DNA from: Kaistella jeonii
GTDB taxonomy: Bacteria; Bacteroidota; Bacteroidia; Flavobacteriales; Weeksellaceae
DNA: 64,000 nucleotides
Assembly (NCBI RefSeq): GCF_000812865.1
Contig: NZ_JSYL01000011.1
Location: 1-64,000, forward strand
Direction: 5' to 3'
Both the position numbers and the translations under genes were made by a program. Under the pieces are notes generated by a model that was given only the letters and a program-made list of their open reading frames with translations, was not told where the DNA came from and did not search any database. Of this stretch, positions 26,250 through 34,607 are shown piece after piece. The first letter of the stretch is position 1, and every line of letters begins with the position of its first letter.

Positions 26250-27312
26250 TGCGTAATTTTAAATAATCTTCTTCCGTGTTAATGTTGTTGAGGAAATTTC
26301 CTTCTTCCACTTTTATTTCCTTCGCCTTTATTTCACCTAAAAATTTCCGCAGAGAATCATTTCCATCTTCAAAGAATTTTTTCAGTTTTACGATTGCTTC
26401 TTTCTCGATGATCGAAACCAAAGGTTGCAGAAATCCATCTTTCTTAAAACAAACCGCTTCGTCAACTGGACTTCTTTCATTGTTTAACTGAATGAGGTGC
26501 TCCATTTTTAAGAAGGGAAAATCGGTTCCTACAATCATTAATCCTTGATCAGGATATTTTTCGATAACGCTTAAAATTCCAGAAAGTGGACCGTGATTTT
26601 CAAATTTTTCATCGTCGATGATGAATTTCCCGCTTCCTTTTTCTGCCCAGTTTTTCCACTGCTTTTCATTAATTGAAATTACAACTTCTTCGCAGAAAGA
26701 ATATAATAGTTCTGATACTTTTTTCCACTGAAGATTATTGCCGTAATTTAAAAGGGCTTTATCAGTTTTCATTCTTTTGCTTTCGCCGCCACACAAGGTA
26801 ATTCCAAATAAATTTGGTTTTCTTTTGGAACTGATAAAAAAGCTTTTAGCTAAAATCTTCGGATTTTGAAAATTGTATTTTTCAATGAATTCTTCCACCA
26901 TAAAATCGCGTACTACGAATACGATTTTAGTTTCAATAGAAGATTGATCAGCAACAATTTTTAAAATCAGATCATGGAAACCTATGTTTTTACGAATTTC
27001 CAAAGGTCCAATCTCATCAATGATCAACCAATCTTTCTCAAAATTGAGTTGTTTTAATAATTCTGATTCCGCCCAGGAAAAGACTTCGGGATCGAAGGAA
27101 TATTTTCCAATTTGGAGAGAAGAATGCTCAACTTCGAGAAGAAGTTTTTCACCAGTTTCAAGATTTTCGAAATATCTTTTACCATCAACTTTTGGGGAAA
27201 GAAATCCGGAGATGCTTTCATTATTTTCAAACCAGTTTTTGAGTAAAGTGGTTTTACCGGAACCAATTTTATCTGAAAATATATAAATCTTATTGTTCAA
27301 TTCCTTCTTCAT
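26242..27312 (-). CDS. THEP1-type NTPase fused to MobA-like molybdenum cofactor guanylyltransferase
   Basis: About 356 residues from ATG 27312 (MKKELNNKIYIF). Residues ~1-160 are a THEP1/NTPase_1-like P-loop domain: 'SDKIGSGKTTLLKNWF' (Walker A) and 'WLIIDEIGPLEI' (Walker B). Residues ~165-356 are MobA: 'GITLCGGESKRMKTDKALL' (nucleotide-binding loop), 'DDEKFENHGPLSGILSV' and 'VGTDFPFLK'. MobA adds GMP to molybdopterin to make the MGD used by the downstream oxidoreductase. The first domain may replace MobB. The gene overlaps both neighbours (23 and 8 bp). Confidence 0.85.
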   Translation of the reverse strand: MKKELNNKIYIFSDKIGSGKTTLLKNWFENNESISGFLSPKVDGKRYFENLETGEKLLLEVEHSSLQIGKYSFDPEVFSWAESELLKQLNFEKDWLIIDEIGPLEIRKNIGFHDLILKIVADQSSIETKIVFVVRDFMVEEFIEKYNFQNPKILAKSFFISSKRKPNLFGITLCGGESKRMKTDKALLNYGNNLQWKKVSELLYSFCEEVVISINEKQWKNWAEKGSGKFIIDDEKFENHGPLSGILSVIEKYPDQGLMIVGTDFPFLKMEHLIQLNNERSPVDEAVCFKKDGFLQPLVSIIEKEAIVKLKKFFEDGNDSLRKFLGEIKAKEIKVEEGNFLNNINTEEDYLKLRND

Positions 27313-28306
27313 AATATAAAGATAAGGACATCCAGACAATAATGAACTGCCGAAGTTTTCTAAAATTCGAAGTTTCCCTTTCAGCCAGTTTGAAAGCTAT
27401 TTTCGCGTGATTTCGGTATTGGGGCAGAAATTCTAAAACTTCATTCAATGGTTTATTCGTGCGTGAATTATTTTTGGATTTCCATTTATTCAAAAAATAT
27501 TCAAAAAGTGGCGCGACGACAAAATAGAGAATTCCGAGCGCGGCAAAAGTTCTTAAAATGCTGTAGAGTGCTTTATTAAAGGAGCCGGAGAATACAAATA
27601 CGGAAACGATGAACAATAAAATAATAGAGAAAGTGATCCATCTGGTTTTATTTTTCTGCTTTTTAGAGAGCGTGAATTCTTTCGGATTTGGAAGATTCTG
27701 AAGATCTATTTTATGAAATTCAGATTGTAATATTCCGGGAAGTTTTAGGGCAATCAATCCTGCAAAAATTCCGACGATGAAATAAATAAAAACATAGAGT
27801 CCAACCAATAAAACAGGGATTTCTTCCAGAGATTTCAGATGAAACTGCTTTGCGATTCCGACGAAAAATTCCTGAAAAGCTTCCCAGATATTATTTCCGA
27901 AAACGAGGACCATCATCAACAATTTTTGAAGCGCAGATTCCAGCAAAGCGATGACACCGAAAATTACTGCTGAAATTTTTTTGACATTAAATATTTGATA
28001 AATAAGCGCGCCAACAAATCCCTGAAACAAAACTGCGACATATGCCGTAACCGGAGAATGTGGACTTGCAACGGCTTTTATTAAGATCACCAGAAGCGTT
28101 GCCTGAAGAATTGTTTTAAATCTTTTGGTAGAATTTAAGGCAATAAAAGTGACGATAATTACGGCAAAACTTCCTAAAAGTAAACCGCTGAAAGGAATTT
28201 TTAAGGCGTGTAAAAATCCACCCAATCCGCTTTCACTTACGCCCCAAAGTGCGGTGAGTTTTGCGATGTTGATTGCGGAATCTTTGCGAAGGTTGAGTTG
28301 GTTCAA
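27290..28306 (-). CDS. Polytopic membrane protein of the Mo-cofactor operon
   Basis: 338 residues with about eight hydrophobic helices (for example ~38-56, ~66-82, ~88-106, ~112-135, ~168-195, ~225-242 and ~250-272) and a soluble C-terminus. The arrangement 'IKAVASPHSPVTAYVAVLFQ' in the first half loosely recalls ECF-type substrate-binding membrane components. I do not recognise a named family. It is the first gene of the five-gene operon and overlaps the THEP1-MobA gene, which suggests a role in Mo uptake or cofactor supply; this is inference from context. Confidence 0.65.
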   Translation of the reverse strand: MNQLNLRKDSAINIAKLTALWGVSESGLGGFLHALKIPFSGLLLGSFAVIIVTFIALNSTKRFKTILQATLLVILIKAVASPHSPVTAYVAVLFQGFVGALIYQIFNVKKISAVIFGVIALLESALQKLLMMVLVFGNNIWEAFQEFFVGIAKQFHLKSLEEIPVLLVGLYVFIYFIVGIFAGLIALKLPGILQSEFHKIDLQNLPNPKEFTLSKKQKNKTRWITFSIILLFIVSVFVFSGSFNKALYSILRTFAALGILYFVVAPLFEYFLNKWKSKNNSRTNKPLNEVLEFLPQYRNHAKIAFKLAERETSNFRKLRQFIIVWMSLSLYYEEGIEQ

Positions 28307-28353
28307 AGGAGATAAATTTTAGGGAATGTCTGGAAAAAAGAAAGAAAAACACT

Positions 28354-28475
28354 CAGCAATTTACCATTTTCGCAGGCGGGATAAAAAAACCACTACATTC
28401 TACGTGCTGGAAAATTCATTAATCACTAAAATCTTCGATGAAAACTTCGTACCCGCTTGTAAAAATACCTTGTCG
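28354..28475 (-). repeat. attC-like palindromic element F
   Basis: Gene-strand arms 'GGTATTTTTACAAGCGGGT' and 'ATCCCGCCTGCGAAAATGG' form an imperfect stem around a loop containing 'GAAGATTTTAGTGATTAAT', which matches 'GAAGATTTTTGCTAATTAAT' in element C. It lies directly 3' of the 28484-29860 gene. Confidence 0.55.
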
Positions 28476-28483
28476 TGCGTTCG

Positions 28484-29860
28484 TTATTCTTTTACGATTT
28501 TATATGTGGTTTTTTGTTCACCAATTTCAATCATAATAATATATATTCCTAATTTAAATTTTGACATATCTATTTCTTCATACATAGTGTTAGGCGCCAT
28601 GCTAAGAACTTGTTGACCTATCAGGTTATAAATCTTTATTGAACTAATTCTATCATTCGCTTTAATATTTAATATATTTTTTGTTGGATTGGGATATAAA
28701 CTTAATCTAGCTATTGCATTTTTTTTAACTGATAATAACGCACTTAAATCATAAACACTAACTCTACCAGAATCTATTAATTCCGAATCATATATTGGTG
28801 CGCCGATACTTATAAAATTACCTTCAGAGGATAATGAAATTGCGTTACCAAAAAAATCTTGGGAACCATTAAGATTTCCAGTCAATTCAGTTAATAATGA
28901 CCATTGCTGATTTTTATACTGGTAAACCCTTACTATTCCACTATATCTTGCTCCTACTGCTAATATATTTCCATTAGGTGATAGTGATAAACCATGGTCT
29001 CCGATAGATTCGTTATTATTCACACCAAAAATATCTTGACCGATCTGAATCCAATTATCACCATCGTTTTCAAAAACGCTTACTTTTCCGCGATTTGAAC
29101 AACAATTCCATCTCGATACTGCCACTCTTTTGCCGTCTGACGATAATGAAACTTGTTCGCCAAAAAAATTATTACCCCCAACAATAGTATTGCCGCTTTG
29201 AACCCAAGTGTCAGATTGATTTTTAAATATTCTTAATTTCCCCTCATTTGCTCCGCTTCCGGGAGCTCCAACCGCTAAAGTGTTTCCATCTGATGATAAA
29301 CTTATTGAGTCACCGAAATTTTCTCCAGCAATTTCACCGTAAATATCTTCTCCAACTTGCATCCAATTACCACTCATATATTTATATATTCTCACATGGT
29401 CAGTAGAAGATCCAATCGCTATAATAGTACCATCTGATGATAAAGACACAGCATTATCAGATGAATTAACATAAATATCAATAAATTTACCTATTTGTAC
29501 CCAACTACCTCCGAAGTTTTCATACACATGAACATTTCCAGCTCCTGGTATTGATATGGCCAATATATTACCATTTGAAGATATAGATAAACTTTTCCCA
29601 AATGAATTATATTCTGCTTCACCATATAAACTTTCTCCAATTTTAACCCAATTATTGTTTTCATTTTTAAAAACGCTTACATATCCAGTATCGTTGTTAT
29701 AACCATACCCTCCTACTGCTAATATATTACCATTAGAGGACATTACAACTTTATCACCAAGCTCTCCATTTTCATATTCTCCGACAATATCTTGACCGAT
29801 TCGTGTTTGGGCAAGTCCTATGACAGGGAGTAATAAAAGTATAAATAGTAATTTTTTCAT
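28484..29860 (-). CDS. Secreted FG-GAP-like beta-propeller protein with T9SS sorting domain
   Basis: 458 residues. A signal peptide (1-17) is followed by about seven ~50-residue repeats built on 'LSSDGNILAVGAPG...GKVSVFENDGDNWVQIG', which should form a beta-propeller of the FG-GAP/integrin-alpha-like type. The last ~75 residues ('LYPNPTKNILNIKAND...', ending KLGIYIIMIEIGEQKTTYKIVKE) are a type-A T9SS sorting domain. No catalytic residues are seen; a surface binding role is likely. It is flanked by palindromic elements F (3') and B (upstream), and behaves as another single-gene cassette unit. Confidence 0.8.
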   Translation of the reverse strand: MKKLLFILLLLPVIGLAQTRIGQDIVGEYENGELGDKVVMSSNGNILAVGGYGYNNDTGYVSVFKNENNNWVKIGESLYGEAEYNSFGKSLSISSNGNILAISIPGAGNVHVYENFGGSWVQIGKFIDIYVNSSDNAVSLSSDGTIIAIGSSTDHVRIYKYMSGNWMQVGEDIYGEIAGENFGDSISLSSDGNTLAVGAPGSGANEGKLRIFKNQSDTWVQSGNTIVGGNNFFGEQVSLSSDGKRVAVSRWNCCSNRGKVSVFENDGDNWIQIGQDIFGVNNNESIGDHGLSLSPNGNILAVGARYSGIVRVYQYKNQQWSLLTELTGNLNGSQDFFGNAISLSSEGNFISIGAPIYDSELIDSGRVSVYDLSALLSVKKNAIARLSLYPNPTKNILNIKANDRISSIKIYNLIGQQVLSMAPNTMYEEIDMSKFKLGIYIIMIEIGEQKTTYKIVKE

Positions 29861-29998
29861 ATATAAAAGTTAAATGATTTATTATAAAGTAAGTGATGAC
29901 CAAGTAAAAATTAATGTTACAAACTAACTGATGTAGCATCTTTTCTTGCTATGAATGTCTTTCTATTTAGTATTATGTAATTCTATGGTCATAATGAA

Positions 29999-30129
29999 GC
30001 ATAACGTTTTGCGGCTTTGCGATGGTGCGGATAAATATATAAAATCTTTCTATTATAAACTAAACTTCGGCATACCTAAAATCTTCAAAGTTGCGAAAGT
30101 CCCGCACTATTGCAAAACCGCTGTTATAG
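29999..30129 (-). repeat. attC-like palindromic element B
   Basis: Arms 'GCGGCTTTGCGATGGTGCGG' (30011-30030) and 'CCGCACTATTGCAAAACCGC' (30102-30121) pair at 17 of 20 positions. Gene-strand ends are CCTATAAC and GTTATGC. It is homologous to element A through the TTTCTATTAT and AAATCTTC blocks. It lies 6 bp 3' of the lipoprotein gene; a second copy of the outer end (GTTATAGGCAATGC) sits just upstream of that gene at 30814-30827. Confidence 0.75.
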
Positions 30130-30135
30130 GCAGTG

Positions 30136-30795
30136 CTACTTCTCAATAATTGCCAAAGGTTGATACTTCTCAAATTTACTAAAATTCAACTTTTTTATCG
30201 GCAATAATTTATAAAATTCAAAATCCAAACCTTTGTTTTCATGGAATTTATTCCGTTCGAACGTGCTCGCTTCTAAATAATTTAAACCAATTGATAATTG
30301 CGATTTATTAGTATCGAACACAAGTGAATCATTATAATTTTTAAAAACAATATTTTGATTTTTTTCATAAAATTCGCTGAATTTAAAGTTAACTATTGCC
30401 GTTCCAGAAAATTGAGTGTAAATATCGTTTCTAATTTTTACACCTTTGTAAGTGTATAATTCAGTCTTAAAAGGTTGATTTTCGGCAACAGTCACAATAT
30501 TACTAATTGTTTTAATTTTTAGATTATTGTTATCCCATTTTATTTGAAATGGTCCCGAATTAGGAACTCTGAAAAATTCTCCATTATAAAAATCAGGTTT
30601 TTCTTGATATTTTACAATTTGTAATGCATTTACTGTTGAACCAAATGACATTCCACTTCCAATACTATATAAATAAACATCGAACTGTTTACTTGGTGAA
30701 GAAAGTTTTTCAATATCTGAAATTTGACTTTTTTCATATTTTGAGCAGTTGCAAAATAAAGAAATAATTAATAATAATGGAAAAACTTTATTCAT
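30136..30795 (-). CDS. Putative lipoprotein of unknown function, cassette-type gene
   Basis: About 219 residues from ATG 30795 (MNKVFPLLLIISLFCNC). The frame extends to 30840, but the internal ATG begins a proper lipoprotein signal peptide with lipobox 'LFCNC' and a cysteine at about 17-19. The mature part is beta-rich and not recognised. The unit is bounded by GTTATAGGCA-type borders: one 20-30 bp before the ATG and one inside element B after the stop, in inverted relation. Confidence 0.6.
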   Translation of the reverse strand: MNKVFPLLLIISLFCNCSKYEKSQISDIEKLSSPSKQFDVYLYSIGSGMSFGSTVNALQIVKYQEKPDFYNGEFFRVPNSGPFQIKWDNNNLKIKTISNIVTVAENQPFKTELYTYKGVKIRNDIYTQFSGTAIVNFKFSEFYEKNQNIVFKNYNDSLVFDTNKSQLSIGLNYLEASTFERNKFHENKGLDFEFYKLLPIKKLNFSKFEKYQPLAIIEK

Positions 30796-30944
30796 TGTGG
30801 TATTTTGATTGCATTGCCTATAACTCTCAAATATACACAACTTAAATAAATACTCAACTTCCGCTTTTTAAAATCCGCTGATTTATTTATTCAAAATACG
30901 CAACTTGTTTTTTAAAATTCCTCGAAAAGAACAATCCCTAAACT

Positions 30945-31052
30945 TTTAGCCCCGATTGCAACGGCATCCTTTTGCGAAACGAAGTGTAGCAAAAGATATA
31001 GTGAAAAGCGGGTACGATTTTCCACAGAAGCGAAAATCTTCTGGCTCCTCAA
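30945..31052 (+). repeat. Dispersed ~120 bp intergenic repeat
   Basis: Has 'TTAGCCCCGATTGCAACGG', 'ATCCTTTT', 'GTGAAAAGCGGGTACGA' and the terminal 'AGAAGCGAAAATCTTC...GGCTCCT' blocks in the family order. It lies in the gap between the lipoprotein gene and murA; nothing else is seen in 30841-31107 besides the murA terminator. Confidence 0.7.
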
Positions 31053-31087
31053 AAAAAAGCCACTTCAACTCAATGAAATGGCTTTTT
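31053..31087 (-). terminator. Terminator of murA
   Basis: On the reverse strand, AAAAAGCCATTTCATTG - loop - AAGTGGCTTTTTTTT. A GC-anchored stem with a T-run, 20 bp past the murA stop. Confidence 0.78.
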
Positions 31088-31107
31088 ATAAAGGTATAAT
31101 ATCCCAA

Positions 31108-32415
31108 TTAAATCCTTTCAATATCTGCTCCTAACGCTTTTAACCGTCCGTCGATATTTTCGTAACCGCGATCGATCTGCTCGATATTGTGAATGGTAGA
31201 AGTTCCTTCTGCCGAAAGTGCCGCGATCAACATGGCGTTTCCTGCACGAATATCAGGCGAAATCATGGTTGTTCCGCGCAACGGATATTCGTGATTTAAA
31301 CCAACGATCGTCGCTCTGTGCGGATCACACAAAATAATTTGCGCACCCATATCAATCAGTTTATCTACGAAAAACAAACGCGATTCAAACATTTTTTGGT
31401 GAACCAGAACCGTACCTTTTGCCTGCGTCGCCACCACCAGAATAATGGAAAGCAGATCGGGCGTAAATCCCGGCCACGGCGCATCTGAAACCGTTAAAAT
31501 AGAACCATCGATGAATTTCTGAATCTTATAATTTTCCTGAGCTGGAATATAAATATCATCGCCTCTGTTTTCTAACTGAATTCCTAATTTCTTAAATGTA
31601 TTTGGGATTACGCCGAGTTCTTTCCAGTTGACGTTTTTAATGGTAATTTCAGATTTTGTCATGGCAGCAAGACCAATCCAGGAACCGATCTCGACCATAT
31701 CCGGAAGCATGGTATGTTCAGTTCCACGAAGCTGAGAAACGCCCTCAATCGTCAGTAAATTAGAACCGATCCCGGAAATATTAGCGCCCATTCTGGTCAG
31801 CATTTTGCAAAGCTGTTGCAGATAAGGTTCGCAAGCGGCGTTGTAAATTCGGGTTTTTCCTTTGGCTAAAACTGCAGCCATCAGAATATTTGCAGTTCCT
31901 GTGACAGAAGCTTCTTCCAGCAAAATAAATTTGCCGTGAAGTTCTTTTGCTTTTAAAGTATAAAAATATTCTTTTTCGTCGTAGTGAAATTCAGCACCCA
32001 GTTCTACCAGTCCCTGAAAATGCGTGTCCAGCCTTCTTCTTCCGATCTTATCACCACCCGGAGTCGGCATGTACGCTTCCCCATATCGCGCGAGAATCGG
32101 ACCGAGCAACATAATAGAACCGCGCAATTTAGCACCATCCTGTTTGAATTCCTCCGATTTCATGTAGTCAAAATTCACCGAATCTGACTTGAACGTATAA
32201 TCGCCGTGTCCGTTTTTCGTGATCTTCACGCCAAAATCTCCTAATATTTCTATCAGTCTATTCACATCATGAATGTCTGGAATATTTTTTACGCGTACTT
32301 CATCATCCGTCAACAAAACAGCACATAGAATTTGCAGCGCTTCATTTTTCGCACCTTGCGGCGTTATTTCACCATGCAATTTTTTACCGCCGTTAATTAA
32401 AAAAGATCCGTTCAT
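31108..32415 (-). CDS. murA: UDP-N-acetylglucosamine 1-carboxyvinyltransferase
   Basis: 435 residues, full length. EPSP-synthase fold with 'LHGEITPQGAKNEALQILCA' at the start (catalytic lysine/asparagine) and 'ISPDIRAGNAMLIAAL' near the C-terminus. The loop that normally carries the PEP-reactive cysteine reads 'GGDKIGRRRLDTHFQGL' here, with an aspartate at the usual cysteine position ('PTPGGDKIG'), a substitution known in fosfomycin-resistant bacteria. MurA makes the first committed peptidoglycan precursor. It follows a DUF4290 gene by 2 bp. Confidence 0.95.
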   Translation of the reverse strand: MNGSFLINGGKKLHGEITPQGAKNEALQILCAVLLTDDEVRVKNIPDIHDVNRLIEILGDFGVKITKNGHGDYTFKSDSVNFDYMKSEEFKQDGAKLRGSIMLLGPILARYGEAYMPTPGGDKIGRRRLDTHFQGLVELGAEFHYDEKEYFYTLKAKELHGKFILLEEASVTGTANILMAAVLAKGKTRIYNAACEPYLQQLCKMLTRMGANISGIGSNLLTIEGVSQLRGTEHTMLPDMVEIGSWIGLAAMTKSEITIKNVNWKELGVIPNTFKKLGIQLENRGDDIYIPAQENYKIQKFIDGSILTVSDAPWPGFTPDLLSIILVVATQAKGTVLVHQKMFESRLFFVDKLIDMGAQIILCDPHRATIVGLNHEYPLRGTTMISPDIRAGNAMLIAALSAEGTSTIHNIEQIDRGYENIDGRLKALGADIERI

Positions 32416-32417
32416 TC

Positions 32418-33074
32418 TTAATTTCGGTTTTTATTATTTTGGAAATTCCTTCTTTTATTCTGATTGTTCTGGTTGTTCTGGTTTTGCTGATTTCTACCGG
32501 TATTTTTATTATTGCGATTAGTCGCGTAGTAAATTTTACTTTTTTCCAGAGAATCAAGCACCGTTAAATCCAGACGATTTTCTGAGAGGTCTTTTAAATG
32601 GCGAAAAATGACTTCATCCTGCACATGTTCTTTATTATAAACATTGTACGATTTTTTCATATTGTTCGCAATGACCTGGATCAAAGCATCTTTTTCATCT
32701 CCTGCTTCCAACTTAATTGCCATTTCGATCAGCTGCAAAATACTTTTTCCATAAAATTTAAAATCACCCTGCAATTTCGGGTAATCCATTCTCTTTGGTT
32801 TTTCCTGCAATTCCTCCATTGTTGGGAACGGATATGGAGAATCGACATCTAAGTCATGACTCGCCAGAATATAAAGATGGTCCCAAAGTTTATGTTTAAA
32901 ATTCTCTTCATCCCGAAGTTGCGGATTTCTCTGCCCCATGAAATCAACAATCGCTACCGCCATTTCAGTCCGTTCTTCCTTTGTAGCAAGCTCTTTGCAA
33001 CGTTCGACCAGTTGCTGTATAATTCTGCCATATTCTGGCAATTGTAAATGTGTTCTTTCGGTATTGTATTCCAT
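32418..33074 (-). CDS. DUF4290 domain-containing protein
   Basis: 218 residues. A helical DUF4290 domain fills residues ~1-175 ('LQLPEYGRIIQQLVERC', 'AVAIVDFMGQRNPQLRD', 'KLWDHLYILASHDLDVDSPYPFP'), followed by a low-complexity tail of about 40 residues rich in N, Q and R. The family is confined to Bacteroidota and has no known function; its constant place before murA suggests an envelope-related role. The ATG is 5 nt from a TATATTTG promoter box, so the message may be leaderless. Confidence 0.88.
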   Translation of the reverse strand: MEYNTERTHLQLPEYGRIIQQLVERCKELATKEERTEMAVAIVDFMGQRNPQLRDEENFKHKLWDHLYILASHDLDVDSPYPFPTMEELQEKPKRMDYPKLQGDFKFYGKSILQLIEMAIKLEAGDEKDALIQVIANNMKKSYNVYNKEHVQDEVIFRHLKDLSENRLDLTVLDSLEKSKIYYATNRNNKNTGRNQQNQNNQNNQNKRRNFQNNKNRN

Positions 33075-33079
33075 AATTG

Positions 33080-33087
33080 CAAATATA
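33080..33087 (-). promoter_or_regulatory. -7 promoter box of the DUF4290-murA operon
   Basis: TATATTTG on the reverse strand, with five nucleotides (CAATT) before the ATG at 33074. It predicts a transcript that begins at or next to the start codon. Confidence 0.5.
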
Positions 33088-33117
33088 AGAATTTGTTTCA
33101 GGTTTAAAGTTCAAGAT

Positions 33118-33245
33118 TTTTCTATTTTTTTTGGGCGTGACCCTTCCCTTTCTTTCCCGAAGCTCGGGGTCGGTCTTCGGCTCCCAATCTCGTGTGCCGA
33201 GTTCCCGGCAAACGAGGATTTCCGCCTGCAACCTCACGCAGATCT
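33118..33245 (-). repeat. Dispersed intergenic repeat (diverged copy)
   Basis: Read on the reverse strand it has 'TGCAGGCGGAAATCC' near one end and 'GGAAAGGGAAGGGTCACGCCC' style blocks at the other; the middle is GC-rich and unlike the other copies. G+C here is clearly higher than in the flanking genes. Confidence 0.45.
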
Positions 33246-33310
33246 CGCTTCGAATTTAATTTTGTTATTAAAATAGAAATTCTGGTTGGCTAAAAAATAT
33301 TGCTGTTGTT

Positions 33311-33343
33311 AACCTTGTCAAGGTTTCAAACCTTGACAAGGTT
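33311..33343. repeat. Palindromic repeat, AACCTTGTCA family (copy 2)
   Basis: Perfect 16-bp arms AACCTTGTCAAGGTTT / AAACCTTGACAAGGTT with a single C between them. Each arm is itself nearly palindromic. It lies in the 33075-33402 gap, which has no gene. Confidence 0.8.
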
Positions 33344-33402
33344 GATAAAAAGAGAATATTCGTTGAAGGCCTATTTAGAAGATGTGATAGTAAGAAGGAA
33401 AG

Positions 33403-33807
33403 TTATTCAACAAACTTTGCTCGCTCTTTTCCATTGGGTAGAAAACATTTTTGAGAAGCGAGTTTCGTTCTGTTTTTAGCAATTTGATTGTAAACAAGAT
33501 CTGATAAAAAGCTTGGGAAAAAATTTAAGTTTCCTATGATGGCAAATTTTCCACCCATTATTCTCGCAATTTTCAAAGCTGCCTGCGATTTTTTCAGATA
33601 GAAAGAATTTGGTTTCCAAAGATAAAGCGTGCTGAATTCCTTATTTTCCAAACCTCGTTCCGTGAGAAATTTTTGTCCGAAATCAGATTGCAATGAGGAA
33701 AATAAAAACTGATCTTTCACATCGTTTTTCAGGATCCACTGAACCCAGTAATTGCAGAAACCGCAGTCACCATCGTAAAAAACATAATATTTTGTGGAGT
33801 CGATCAT
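33403..33807 (-). CDS. DCC family thiol-disulfide oxidoreductase-like protein (DUF393)
   Basis: 134 residues. The family motif D-G-D-C-G-F-C sits at residues ~11-17 ('FYDGDCGFCNYWVQW'), and the rest has the expected thioredoxin-like pattern ('FLFSSLQSDFGQKFL', 'STLYLW', 'ALKIARIMGG'). DCC proteins are predicted disulfide oxidoreductases; partners are unknown. It is probably cytoplasmic. The gene stands alone, 75 bp upstream of a haem-binding protein on the same strand. Confidence 0.85.
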   Translation of the reverse strand: MIDSTKYYVFYDGDCGFCNYWVQWILKNDVKDQFLFSSLQSDFGQKFLTERGLENKEFSTLYLWKPNSFYLKKSQAALKIARIMGGKFAIIGNLNFFPSFLSDLVYNQIAKNRTKLASQKCFLPNGKERAKFVE

Positions 33808-33882
33808 ATTTATTTGTGCTGAAATTCTTTAATAATAAAAGGAAAGTGTAGATAGATTTAATTAAAAATATTGTTGAACTAT

Positions 33883-34362
33883 TTATTTTTTTTCTTCTGG
33901 TGGCAGATTATGTTCCCGACGAATGTCACCTTCAACCAATTTAAAATATTTAATCACTTCCTGTTTTTGAGCCTCCGAAAATTTTGCTTCATTATGAATT
34001 ATGACATAAGAATCCAGCGGCATTTCACCCTTTTCAACCTGGTCAATCGCCTCAGCTAATTTGTGTGCCTGTCTTTTTGGCTCGTATGTCGCGAAAGTTG
34101 AAAAATTAAGTTCTTTTCTTCCTTCATCAATGTGATTCTTCAAAAACCAGGCAATAGGTTGAAAGTTTGTATACCAAGGATATTTCGTTTCATTGCTGTG
34201 ACAATCGTAGCAACCATTTCTGATTAATCTCGCTGTACTTTCCGGCGTATTTTTAATGGTCAAAAAATCCATTTGCGTCGTCGGTGCTGGATTATTCTTA
34301 TCAATCGGGAAAAACTGAATCAAAATAAAAGCGACCAAAAGAATAACAAGAATTTTTTTCAT
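33883..34362 (-). CDS. Haem-binding domain-containing protein
   Basis: 159 residues. An N-terminal membrane anchor or signal (1-18) precedes a haem_bd domain with 'NGCYDCHSNETKYPWYTNFQP' (~residues 50-70), containing the C-x-x-C-H haem c motif followed by the conserved YPWY segment. This family is common in Bacteroidota and probably acts in periplasmic electron transfer. No operon partner is obvious; the divergent neighbour is a peroxiredoxin. Confidence 0.85.
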   Translation of the reverse strand: MKKILVILLVAFILIQFFPIDKNNPAPTTQMDFLTIKNTPESTARLIRNGCYDCHSNETKYPWYTNFQPIAWFLKNHIDEGRKELNFSTFATYEPKRQAHKLAEAIDQVEKGEMPLDSYVIIHNEAKFSEAQKQEVIKYFKLVEGDIRREHNLPPEEKK

Positions 34363-34573
34363 AATAAAAATTTAAGAGAGTGAATTTAATGATAATTCTC
34401 GAGATAAGGGTATTCCAATTTTAGTTTCAATACAAATGATTCATATCAGTTCTCTAGGAATAACCTCTTTTTTTTCCTAATTTTATTTGTGAAAGAAAGT
34501 ATGTTTCTATCAAATCTCTCTAAGTTATAGATTTTATAAATCAAAAAACAATTTATAATTGATAAAAACTTAG

Positions 34574-34581
34574 TACTTTTG
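34574..34581 (+). promoter_or_regulatory. -7 promoter box of the peroxiredoxin operon
   Basis: TACTTTTG matches TAnnTTTG, 26 bp before the ATG at 34608. It also argues against the in-frame start at 34581, which would overlap the box. Confidence 0.5.
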
Positions 34582-34607
34582 TGCCATCAAATTTAAAACA
34601 ATATATT

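Noticed and set aside
28326-28616. 96-codon forward frame (MSGKKKEKHSAIYHF...)
   Set aside because: It lies over palindromic element F and the 3' end of the T9SS propeller gene on the other strand.
29955-30149. 64-codon forward frame in the lipoprotein-propeller gap
   Set aside because: It is just element B read in one direction, and ends in the borders of the repeat.
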